Assembly (NCBI RefSeq): GCF_000004195.4
Contig: NC_030683.2
Span: 70,837,764-70,901,763, forward strand
Reading direction: 5' to 3'
From: Xenopus tropicalis
Taxonomy: Eukaryota; Chordata; Amphibia; Anura; Pipidae
Length of the DNA stretch: 64,000 bases
In this document: in pieces, positions 1 to 9,800 of the stretch
Layout: each line of letters begins with the position of its first letter
Numbering within the stretch: position 1 is the stretch's first letter
Position numbers and translations under genes: made by a program
Notes under the pieces: generated by a model
The model's input: the letters and a program-made list of their open reading frames with translations, nothing else
Database searches by the model: none
What the model was told of the DNA's origin: nothing

Positions 1-296
1 CAGGCAGAGTATGGCATACACAGGTGGGGTGGGGTAGGGCAGGCAGAGTATGGCACACACAGGCAGCATAGGTCAGACAGAGTATGGCACACACAGGCAG
101 CTTAGGGCAGGCAGAGTATGGCACACACAGGCAGCATAGATCAGGCAGAGTATGGCACACACAGCAGGGTAGGGCAGGTAGATTATGGCACATAGGGGCA
201 GCACAGGGCAGGCAGAGTATGGCACACATAGGCAGCATAGGCCAGGCAGAGTATGGCACACACAGGCAGCATAGGGCAGGCAGAGTATGGCACACA
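1..296. repeat. 34-bp minisatellite array, cut by the window start
   Basis: Head-to-tail copies of a unit near 34 bp containing GGCAGAGTATGGCACACACA and GGCAGCATAGGGCA. The same unit, in inverted orientation, fills the middle of the hAT-like element at 36434-37624 and occurs at 3632-3920. Unlike those copies, the sequence after position 300 shows no recognisable part of that element, so this is either a truncated copy or a free array. Open frames across it on both strands are repeat translations, not genes. Confidence 0.9.
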
Positions 297-300
297 TGCA

Positions 301-3300
301 ATTGGAAGTATATATATGTTGATTTTAATCTAGCTGTGTTCGTACAATACCATTATTGGTTGTTCACTTTATAAACACTTTAAAGCTGTCAAAAGATCTT
401 GGATGCTTTGCCTTGGCTAAAATCCAAATTCTCTTGTCATGTAACACTGACCTGAATACAGCTCTTGGCATGTAACACCAACCTGACTGACATTTAACTA
501 TACAATTGTGTTATCTTCCCCTGATTTCAGCTCAGAAATAGGAGACACTGCCAATACTTATAATGACCAGAGATTATTTTAATTAACATATATTACAGTT
601 TTTTCACCTTGCACCATATTCAGACTTGCCCTTTTATTCGGGTGCTTATTTATGTGGCCCTCAGTGTCTGTAATTTTCAACATTATAAATCCTATATCAT
701 CAATATCGCCTATGAATATGCCTATGATTACATGTGTTACCACAAGAAATGCGTCTGGAGTTTTAATATGTAAAATTCAGCTATCTTGATTTTTACCACT
801 GCCTTTGAGTCCGTGGAGTGTGCTCTCAAGCTGGGTTTGCCGATTAAATACAGCTGCATGCCAGGAACTGAAACATGCAGTGTGCATAGGAGCCAACGAT
901 TGCTGTATGTAATAAAAATATGCACATTGAAAACTATTCTATCTCTGCACAAAAATGTTTCTTTGCACATAATAAATAATGTTGGGCAAACCTGTAGCAC
1001 TCCATCTGCCAGTGGAAAACCATTAAGTGTTGTGTAGTTTACGCCAATCTATGTATCAAATAAAATACAACACTTAAAAATGAATGTTAAAAATACTATG
1101 CAAATTAACTTCTAACAAACAAAACCACATTGTAAAATGTAAAATTTCCATTCTTGTGCTTTTTTTTTCTTCAACACTCCTGGGAATAATTGGTTTCCTA
1201 TAAATGACCATTTATTCAGCATGGCTATACATTGTAACTTTAGGCAGTGTTGTACTTATTTTATGAATTGTTATGGTCAGTCCAGTTCTCTTATAAATGA
1301 CAAATTAGAGGTCATTGGTCAGTCCTTTGGCATCTGTCTTGATGTAAGTGATAACATATTGTAAAATCTCTCCAATTAGTGGAGGCAGATTTACCAACAC
1401 TGACAAATGTCTGACATTTCTCAAAAAATCTGAACTGAAAAAATTTGCAAAAACTTCATTTTTAACTTGTCTTACAATAACTGTGACTTTTTTATATTGT
1501 TGTACAAAAGCCACCATCAAAAATCCAAAAACCTCTAACAATTTCTAGCAAAGAAAGATCTTTCATGAAAGGGAAGGGGCACCTGCCATTAACTTCTACA
1601 TGATCTAAACAAGTTTTAGGTGGAGAATTTTTGAATTGTCGCAGTATTATTGCATAGAAAATCTTGGAAAACTTTTTTTTGGTTACTTTTAGCGCTACAA
1701 AATCTGATTTGAGGAAAAGAAAAATCTGACCATTAGTAAATGCCTCCATTATTGTCATTTGGTAACCAAATTCATAACAAATGCCCACTTTTAGATTTGG
1801 TTTTCTGTCATTTTGTTCAGAAGCATTTTTTTAGTGCTCACAAATGGACCCATGGCTGTCAATGGCATGACAAATCTGGAGTTTCTTTATCAAAATGTCT
1901 AATACATCTCTGACTTGAAAAATACACTAAGAATGAATTTGGAGAGATCTCTGCATATTGCCTATGGTCTTGTTTTTATCAGGAACATATATCAGTCACT
2001 TTTCAATGATTAGTAGAGACACAGCTATTTATCTTCTTCCTTTACCTTTTAGAAAGTTAGGTGCTTCATTGTCTCCCACCCCCAAACCTTTTTTTCAGCA
2101 CTTTCAATTTCTTTGGTGTTCCTGAAATTATTAATCTTTTCCTTCTCTTGCTCTAAGACACACATCTTTCATTCTTCTCGTGTCTCAGATTTGCTGATAT
2201 AAGATCTTTTCTTGTTATTCATCAGTGATACATTACTGTTTTCTCTCTGACCTCTACAAAAAAAATACACAGCTATCTCTCATTTTTCTCCAGCTCTGTC
2301 ATCAAGAAGTAGAGCTTTACTCTTCTTTGTGGTTGCAATATGTCTTGTGCAAACTATCAGTTTTAATTAAGCAACAAAGAGATTCAGCTTGTGACAGCAT
2401 TTCTATTGTGCTACTTTTTTTTGTATCTAAAAAAATAAACTAATGCCACATTTACTACAGATACAAATTCTTAAATCCCAAAAGGCCTGGATGTGCTTTT
2501 TCATTCATTTCAAGAAGGCAGTTCTCATGGGTGGAGTAATAGCAATGATAAGTCTTTAAGATAAGACTTAATTTTTGTCTTACAGTTACAATTATTGTGG
2601 CAAAGGCCACACTAGTGTCCTGGCCATAGAATAAAACATCAACTGTCATATTCAAAGATAATACTTAAATAATACCGTTCACTCAATAAATCCAAATAGG
2701 TATTAGCAATAGCTGATTTCATTTTTTGGTAGAGTAGACTGACGGACCTATTGTGGTATAAAAGAGAGATCTATTATAGCAATGAGACACAGGACATTTT
2801 GTCACCTGTGATAAATTGTGGCTACCATAATGTCGCTTGTTTCCGTCACACCAGCTAAAATGCAAATTACTGGTGGGGAAATCATATGCAGCGTGGCTAT
2901 TTTTTGAAGTAGCCAAAAGTTTCCTTGAGAGGCAGCTTGGGGCTACCTTGCGATGTAGCTGCCCCTCATATATGTAGCTGCCCCTCATATGTTTTTCCAC
3001 CACCAATTTTCATTTTAGCAGGTGGGAAATCATTTAAAGGAGATTAGTTACAATCAGTAGAGGAGATTTAGTGCGGGATGTTTTTTCCCTTAGTTGTAAA
3101 AGAGTTGGGTTGGTAGTAACTTGGGGATAGTTACTTAGCAACATATTATATTTATTAATGTTCGTATAACATTGTATAAGCAGTATGTGTCTTACATGCA
3201 TTATACACTGCATAATAATAATAATGAAATAAAAGAAACACTTTTCAAACATTTTGTCTTGTAAACTGCTTATTGTAAAATACTTTACATGTAGTTGTTC

Positions 3301-3317
3301 TCTTATGGAAATAAGTT
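301..3317. other. AT-rich non-coding stretch, no gene seen
   Basis: No recognisable exon, RNA gene or well-bounded repeat. Open frames are short and unlike any family I know. A short tandem duplication of TGTAGCTGCCCCTCATA lies at about 2954-2991, inside a block (about 2820-3005) that may be a decayed interspersed repeat. Confidence 0.5.
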
Positions 3318-4188
3318 TATGGTGGAGGCCCTTTTTTTAAACCCCACCCACTTTAAACCCCACCCATGTCATCACAAGAGCTTTTAAGACAATACCCACA
3401 TTAGTGGTGGTAGCACAGCAAAAATCCAAATGGTTGGTGTAGGGATATCACCCTTCATTCATTTGTGGAAGAATTATATTATGTCTTATTAATTGATATG
3501 CCTCCTCCTCCCCTGTGGATAGCACAGCAACTCCCAGCATATAATTACACACCTTGGGGACCATTTAATGACTATTTCCAAATGCTAATAAACTTCCAGA
3601 ACAAACCTCTGCCAGGTTCAACTCCCACAGGCAGCATAGTCCAGGCAGAGTAAGGCACATAGGGCAGGCAGGGTATGGAACACACAGGCAACATAGGTCA
3701 GGCAGAGTATGACACACACACAGGCAGGGTAGGGAAGGCAGAGTACTGCACACACAGGCATCATAGGGCAGGCAGAGTACTGCCTGTGTGTGCCATACTC
3801 TGCCTGCCCTACCCTGCCTGTGTGTGTCATACTCTGCCTGCCTTATGTTGACTGTGTGTGCCATACCCTACCTGCCCTATGCTGCCTATGTGCCTTACTC
3901 TGCCTACCCTATGCTGTCTGTGGGAGGTGTAAACAGGTGAACAATGTGGGTGCTTACAGTCTGAGCCTGAGGTGTTAACAATGCATGAATTAAGAGGTGT
4001 GAACAGTACAGGGGATTACATATTTAGACAATACAGGGGTTTACAGCCTGAAACTGAGGTGTGAACCATGCCAGTTAATCTCAGTACTGATACCATTTAA
4101 ATCTTACACAAAGGTAAGCAGTCACAGCAGCCAGACAGGTGGGGGGCCACACAGATGGGGGCCGCGGGCCGACAGTTGGACAGCCCTG
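3318..4188 (+). mobile_element. hAT-like non-autonomous element with internal minisatellite, 5' truncated
   Basis: Collinear with the better copy at 36434-37624. It shares the TATGGTGGAGG and CCCCACCCA-rich left part, the CCCACAGGCAGCATAG entry to the minisatellite, the GGTGAACAATGTGGGTG right part, and the GGACAGCCCTG right terminus at 4188. The array switches orientation near 3780. The left terminal inverted repeat cannot be found, so this copy looks truncated and no target duplication can be assigned. No transposase frame is present. Confidence 0.7.
3632..3920. repeat. Minisatellite with internal head-to-head inversion
   Basis: Units read as GGCAGAGTATGGCACACACA up to about 3780 and then as TGTGTGTGCCATACTCTGCC, so the two halves are inverted relative to each other and could fold into a hairpin. 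The flanks (CTCCCACAGGCAGCATAG on the left, CTATGCTGTCTGTGGGAG on the right) are also inverted copies of each other. Confidence 0.85.
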
Positions 4189-4372
4189 CTTTAGATGATG
4201 GATTAATAAAGATTATTTTAATAAAGATTTATATTTTAATATATTTTTGGAGTGCTCTATTTTTTGAAAGGGGTTCATTATGACCCTTCTTTCTGGAGAA
4301 GTGTTAGCCTGGGCTTTTCCCCTGATTGAAGACCGAAGTCCTACTACTGAGACAACCCTACTAAGTAAACTT

Positions 4373-4812
4373 TTTTTTTCTATCAGTAAAATTACTCTAA
4401 ACAGCCTCCAGAATTACCTACCTTTGTCTAAGCATTCTCTCTGACCTGGTTCCACAGTCAGAAGGTGATCGTTTTTCTTTGCTTCCTTGTGCAGAGTTAA
4501 ACCCAGCTCTCACTTCCTGTTCAGGTCTCTCATCAACACAAAAAAACCCTGCTAATGCACAGACTGGCTCTTGCTACCTCCAGGCATGCCCAGCAGGCTC
4601 TTCAGGTAGACTACAGGTAGTCCAATTGAATAGAGAACTGAACAGGAAGTGGGGGGGGGGGGGCTTCACTCTGCACAAGGAAGCAAAGAAAAATGATCAC
4701 CTTCTGACTGAGGAACCAGGTCAGAGAGAATGCTGGGACAAAGGTAGGTAATTCTGGAGGCTGTTTAGAGTAATTTTACTAATAGAAAAAAAAAGGTTTA
4801 CTTATTCTTTAA
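4373..4812. mobile_element. MITE with ~125-135 bp inverted arms
   Basis: The left arm (about 4373-4497) and right arm (about 4668-4803) are near-perfect reverse complements: AAATTACTCTAAACAGCC on the left, GGCTGTTTAGAGTAATTTTA on the right. The spacer holds a run of about 14 G. TTAA at 4809-4812 follows the right arm, which would fit a TTAA-targeting element, but no matching TTAA is clear on the left. The frame at 4479-4751 runs through the hairpin and is not a gene. Confidence 0.75.
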
Positions 4813-5274
4813 GTAAACTTGTCCCAAGGACAGGGTATGCATCTAGGTTCAGGAGGTGGCCCCCAACATTTGAATAATCTGCAAAATCCCTGTACTATAA
4901 AGGGGGGGCACATTAACCTGAACAATCTTATGCTCACCTAAAAAATCATGTTTTTTAAATATCTCCCTTAATGAATAAACAGAAAGTAATTAAACTGTAA
5001 TAGCCAAGGGAATCTCAGAATTACATCAAAAGAAATAGAAGGCAAATAAGGTTAGATTCTTAAGCTTGTGAGTGATTGGACCAGAACATAATAAGGAATG
5101 ATCAACCATTTCTACAGGGATTTTGCAGATTCATTTCATAAAAAATAGGCAGACAAGCTTCCACCCCATAGCACATACAACTGCCCAACCGATTTGCTCC
5201 CAGGTTCACAATTCAAGACAATCACTCATGGAAGAGTATTAAAATTGTCTGAACCTGAATTACAGGAAAAAAAG
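4813..5274. other. AT-rich non-coding stretch
   Basis: No gene or bounded repeat recognised. Its last part may belong to the decayed retrotransposon whose reverse-transcriptase remnant starts near 5290. Confidence 0.4.
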
Positions 5275-5289
5275 TATCAAGATGAAAAT

Positions 5290-5520
5290 CTAGCATTAGG
5301 CCCTCCTTACTCCCTCCTCTTTACCCCCGTCTTCTTTGTAAAGAAGAAATATAGCACCCTATGACTCTGCATAGATTACAGGGCATTAAACAGAATAACA
5401 ATAAAGAACAGATACCTTTGCCAGATGAGTTTGATTTCATAAGGGACTAGTTGAGTGTGATTGTAAGAAGCTTGGCAAACTGTAATCAGTATACAACTTG
5501 GCCTGTCCCCTGACTTACTT
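5290..5520 (+). pseudogene. Fossil Ty3/gypsy reverse-transcriptase fragment
   Basis: Reading from 5323 gives TPVFFVKKKYSTL, a stop, then LCIDYRALNRITIKNRY. This is the conserved gypsy RT block around the motifs FFV-K and CIDYR-LN, which precedes the first catalytic Asp region. A TGA stop at 5356-5358 and a frame slip just after the NRY motif (near 5412) show that it is dead. The catalytic YxDD motif is not visible downstream, so only a small part of the domain survives. The corresponding block in the intact element nearby is at about 8480-8590 and is clearly diverged, so this is an older, separate insertion. Its ends and any LTRs are not recognisable. I am fairly sure of the domain and unsure of the limits. 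Confidence 0.7.
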
Positions 5521-5662
5521 TTATGAACACTCCTTGTATGGTGCTACAGCCCTCCTGAACACTCAGCAGCTACCCCTGCACTAACCGCTTCCCGACTGTG
5601 CAGCCTGGAGAGACTCGCAACTGCATGCTGGCTCCCTTATCAGAGTTTAGCAATACCCATAG

Positions 5663-5969
5663 CAGGTATCCCCAACCGTTTTTACCCGTTAGCCACACTC
5701 AAATGTAAAAAGAGTTGGGGAGCAACACAAGCATGAAAAATGTTCATGAGGGTGCCAAATAAGGGCTATGATTGGCTATTTGGTAGATCCTGTGTGGACT
5801 GGCAGCCCAAATTAGGCTCTGTTTGGCAGTAAAACTGGTTTTTATGCAACCAAAACTTGCCTCTAATCCAGGAATTTAAACATAACAACCTCCTTTTAGG
5901 CCACTGGGATCAACATCCAAGAGGTTGGGAGCAACATGTTGCTCACGAACCACTAGTTGGGGATCACTC
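5663..5969. mobile_element. Small hAT-type MITE
   Basis: Termini CAGGTATCCCCAACC and, on the reverse strand, GAGTGATCCCCAACT form a short imperfect inverted repeat of hAT character. The flanks ACCCATAG and ATCCATGG match at 6 of 8 positions, consistent with a decayed 8-bp target duplication. The body (GAGTTGGGGAGCAACA, AGGTTGGGAGCAACATGTTG) has no coding capacity. A fragment of the same family is at 57085-57163. Confidence 0.7.
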
Positions 5970-6181
5970 ATCCATGGCATAGCTAAGTTCTAGTGAGTGG
6001 CTTGGTTCGGCTGCCCCGCTTTGTGACTGTCCCACTATTTTTACAAACAGTTTTTTGCCATTAATCAGTCCCATAGCTTATTTTATTACTAGTAAGGCAG
6101 TTCTGATTGCTGTTGTTCCTCATGCCAAAGGAATCCTTCAGAAAAACCTTAACCATAACAATTTTACCCAATTGGCACAAT

Positions 6182-6186
6182 AAATT
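6182..6186. repeat. 5-bp target duplication (left) of LTR retrotransposon
   Basis: AAATT immediately precedes the 5' LTR and recurs at 12331-12335 right after the 3' LTR. Five bases is the usual length for Ty3/gypsy integration. Confidence 0.9.
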
Positions 6187-6803
6187 TGTCAGGCGATCCG
6201 CACTGCTCGCACTAAGCCGCCAGGTCAGCGCATGCGCGATTATTCGCGTGCACCCGTGCGTATCTGCGCGCGCACGTTGACGCAGTCACGTCGGCGTGCG
6301 CACGCTTCGGCGCATTTTCGCGCGAAAACAGGCGCATGCGCATCGCGTTTAAAAAGACGCCGCGGCCTTCAGTCCAGTGCGAGGTGATCGTCTTTACTGA
6401 TTGACACTAAGCGGTTCCTGTTCCTGATTTCTGGTTTTGACCCCTGCTTTGCTCCCGACTTCGTCTTCCTTCTGCATTTTGATTGAACTCCCGGTTGTGA
6501 CTTCGGCTTTGTACCTCGACTCCCCAAGTTTGCTGCCTGTCCTGACTTTTGGCTTGTTCATCACACTCCTGTTTGCTACCTGTCCAGATCTACGGCCTGC
6601 CTTGTGACTTCGCTTGTTTAATCCTGTTTCCTGTCTCCCGCACCCAGCAGAGATCTGTGCCTCAGTTATTAGCACCTCTGCTATTCCTCATCTGAGCTCA
6701 CCCTGTCTACATACCCAGGATCTGAGAACTCAGTGGGAAGCGTAGGGGAGTGCTTCAGTCGTCCTTCCTGCAATCCAAGCATCTGGCAGAGGTAAGCCTG
6801 ACA
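6187..6803 (+). mobile_element. 5' LTR of Ty3/gypsy retrotransposon
   Basis: A 617-bp LTR starting TGTCAGG and ending CCTGACA, which are perfect short inverted repeats with TG...CA ends. It differs from the 3' LTR (11714-12330) at only five positions, all transitions, and three of these alter a CpG. It is GC- and CpG-rich up to about 6365. A TATA-like TTTAAAAA near 6348-6355 sits about 25-30 bp before GCGAGGTGAT at 6379-6388, the probable start of the transcript. No AATAAA polyadenylation signal was noticed. Confidence 0.95.
6347..6388 (+). promoter_or_regulatory. Probable LTR core promoter and transcript start
   Basis: TTTAAAAA at about 6348 acts as a TATA-like box. The expected start about 25-30 bp downstream falls at about 6377-6382. 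The segment GCGAGGTGAT (6379-6388) is exactly complementary to 6806-6815, so it can be both the 5' end of the RNA and the primer. The start position is inferred from spacing and complementarity only. Confidence 0.6.
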
Positions 6804-6805
6804 GT

Positions 6806-6815
6806 ATCACCTCGC
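6806..6815 (+). promoter_or_regulatory. Primer-binding site of self-priming type
   Basis: ATCACCTCGC begins two bases after the 5' LTR and is the perfect reverse complement of GCGAGGTGAT in the LTR. No TGG-initiated match to a tRNA 3' end is present in the usual place. In Tf1 of fission yeast and the related vertebrate sushi elements, the 5' end of the element RNA primes its own minus strand, and this layout matches that. Confidence 0.7.
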
Positions 6816-6825
6816 CAAGGTAAAG

Positions 6826-9800
6826 ATGGATCCGGCTGATGAATCTGCTGCTTCCCCTTTTGATCAAATATCCCAGCAATTGGCATCACTAACTCAAGCT
6901 GTGAGAGACTTGCAAGGTAGTTATCAGCACTTACAAACCCAGGTTCAAGGGCTGAGTGATCCATCTAACCCTGTTCCACCTGCTGCACCTTCTATGTCTG
7001 CCTCTCCTTCTGCTGAATACACAGGACGTCCTTTCGAACCCAAGGTACCGCTTCCTGATAAATTTTCTGGTGACAGACGTCAGTTTCGCACTTTCGTTAA
7101 TAGCTGCAGACTATTATTTTCTCTTCAGCCCTATACCTTTTCTTCAGAACAAACTAAGGTTGGAGTGATGATTTCTTTGTTATCGGGGGAACCACAGACG
7201 TGGGCTCATCGGTTGTTGGAGCGTCGCAGTTCTATCCTTATTGATGCTAATACCTTCATTCATGCTATGGCTCAGCTGTATGATGACCCCCATAGAGAAG
7301 TCACTGCTGAAGCGGCTCTACGCTCTTTGACACAAGGTAAAAGGCCTGTAGAAGAATATGTGTCGGATTTCCGTCGCTATGCTGCTGATACTGAATGGAA
7401 TACGCAGGCTTTAAAACATCAGTTTCGCATTGGGCTGTCAGAAACTCTGAAAGATGAATTGGCCCGTGTGGGAGTTCCTCAGGGTCTTGAGGAACTTATT
7501 GACCTTTCTGTCCAGATTGACCGCCGCTTGAGGGAAAGACGTGCAGAAAGACTTCAGCCTCCTTCAGTGTCCTGGTTATCCCCAAGAACCTCTGGGAATT
7601 TTCAAGCTGCTGCCCATGCGGGTGATACTTCTGAACCCATGCAAATTGGTCTAGTGAGGTCTGCTTTATCGTCTGAGGAACGTGCCCGTAGACGCCAGTT
7701 AAACTTATGTCTATATTGTGGTCAACCTGGTCACTTCCTGAAGGATTGCCCAACCCGTCCAAAGGGTAAGACTAGATGTCCTGCCATGTCTCCCTGTGTG
7801 ACTTTTAGAGAACCAACATCTCTTTCATTCCCTGTTGTTTTACAGTGGCCTCAGGACTGCCTCAAAAGCACAGTGGTCATTGATTCGGGAGCCTGTGGTT
7901 GCTTTATGGATCTCGACTTCATTAGAGAACACGCGGTGCCCACCCGACCTAAGATGCAACCACTATCGTTGAGGACAGCTGACGGTTCGCCCATCACTTC
8001 TGGTCCTGTTACCCTGGAGACTTTGCCTTTGGAAGTATTTTTGGACTCTAAACATGTTGAGACCATTTCATTTGATGTTGTCGCTTCTCCTTTATTCCCT
8101 ATTCTTCTGGGGTTTCCTTGGCTAAGACTGCACAACCCATCAATAAATTGGAACACTGGGGACATTCATTTTGATTCTAAGACTTGTTCTTCTCATTTGT
8201 TAGAGAAATCTCATTCGATGGCAGTGGCTCCTGCAGCTGACACTCAATTTACTGTTGTTCCTAACTACCTCCATGAATTCAAAGATGTTTTTGATGAGAA
8301 AGGCGCTGACACTCTTCTTCCTCATCGGGTGTACGATTGTCCGATCGATTTATTGCCGGGGGCCGCTATTCCTTTTGGTCGCATTTATCCGTTGTCTGAA
8401 CCTGAATTGATTGTGTTGAAGAAGTATATCGATGAAAATCTTGAAAAAGGCTTCATTCGTCCATCCACGTCTCCAGCTGGGGCCGGTATCTTCTTTGTTG
8501 AGAAAAAGGATCATTCGCTACGACCTTGTATCGACTACAGGCAATTAAATTTGATCACTGTGAAGAATCGTTATCCTCTTCCCTTAATTCCAGAATTGTT
8601 CCAGAACCTACGAGAGGCTAAGATTTTTTCTAAATTGGACTTACGTGGTGCATATAATTTGGTAAGAATTCGTAAGGGAGACGAATGGAAGACAGCTTTC
8701 AGGTCACGTTACGGTCATTTTGAATATCTCGTGATGCCATTTGGATTATGTAACGCACCCGCCACTTTCCAACACCTCGTTAATGACATTTTTAGAGACT
8801 TCCTTGATCAATTCGTTATAGTCTATTTGGATGACATTCTGGTTTTTTCTTCTTCAATTAAAGAACATGAGATTCACATGAGAAAAGTTTTTAGCAGGTT
8901 ACGGGAACATTCATTGTTTGCTAAACTTGAAAAATGTGAGTTCCACAAGACCTCTATTGAATTTCTTGGTTTTGTCATCTCAACTGATGGGATTCTCATG
9001 GACCCTAAGAAGGTGTCAGCAGTTCTGAATTGGCCAGTTCCGACTAATCGAAAGGCGACACAGAGATTTATCGGTTTTTCTAATTTTTACAGGAGGTTTA
9101 TTCGCAATTTCTCAAAGATTATTTCTCCCATCACGGACTTAACCAGTACCACTAAACATTTTCAGTGGTCTTCCCAAGCTCAGTCTGCTTTTGACAAATT
9201 AAAGGAACTTTTTACGTCGGCTCCTATCCTCAAGCATCCTGATCCTTCGTTACCGTTTATTGTTGAAGTGGATGCCTCAGAGACTGCTGTGGGAGCTGTC
9301 CTTTCGCAGAGGTCCGGTTTGCAGAATTTTCTTCATCCTGTGGCTTTTTTTTCAAAAAAACTCTCCTCCTCCGAAAAGAACTATGATGTTTCTGACAGAG
9401 AACTTTTGGCCATCAAAGTAGCTTTCGAAGAATGGCGTCAATATCTAGAAGGTTCCTCCCACCCTATTCTCATCTTTTCAGATCATAGAAATCTGGAATA
9501 TTTACGTACAGCCAAATGTTTAAGACCAAGACAGGCTCGCTGGGCTTTATTTTTTTCCAGATTCAATTTTCATATAACATACAGACCTGGTTCTCAAAAT
9601 CATAAAGCTGACGCCCTTTCTCGTATGTTCCATGATGAAAATTTTGAAACTCAATCTGATACCATCCTTAGACCTCAAAATTTTTTGTTATTACAAACTG
9701 ATCTAGTTGCTAAGATGTTGGAACAATCCTCTTCTGTAGTTCCTTCTGATCAACTTCGGAATAAAGATGGTCTTCTATTTTTTAAGGATAAAATTTTTGT

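Noticed and set aside
1..300. Possible CRISPR-like array of regular repeats
   Set aside because: Units are contiguous with no unique spacers, in vertebrate-type DNA; it is a minisatellite.
6394..6675. 93-residue minus-strand frame, repeated at 11921-12202
   Set aside because: Duplicate only because both LTRs contain it; no recognisable domain and antisense to the element.
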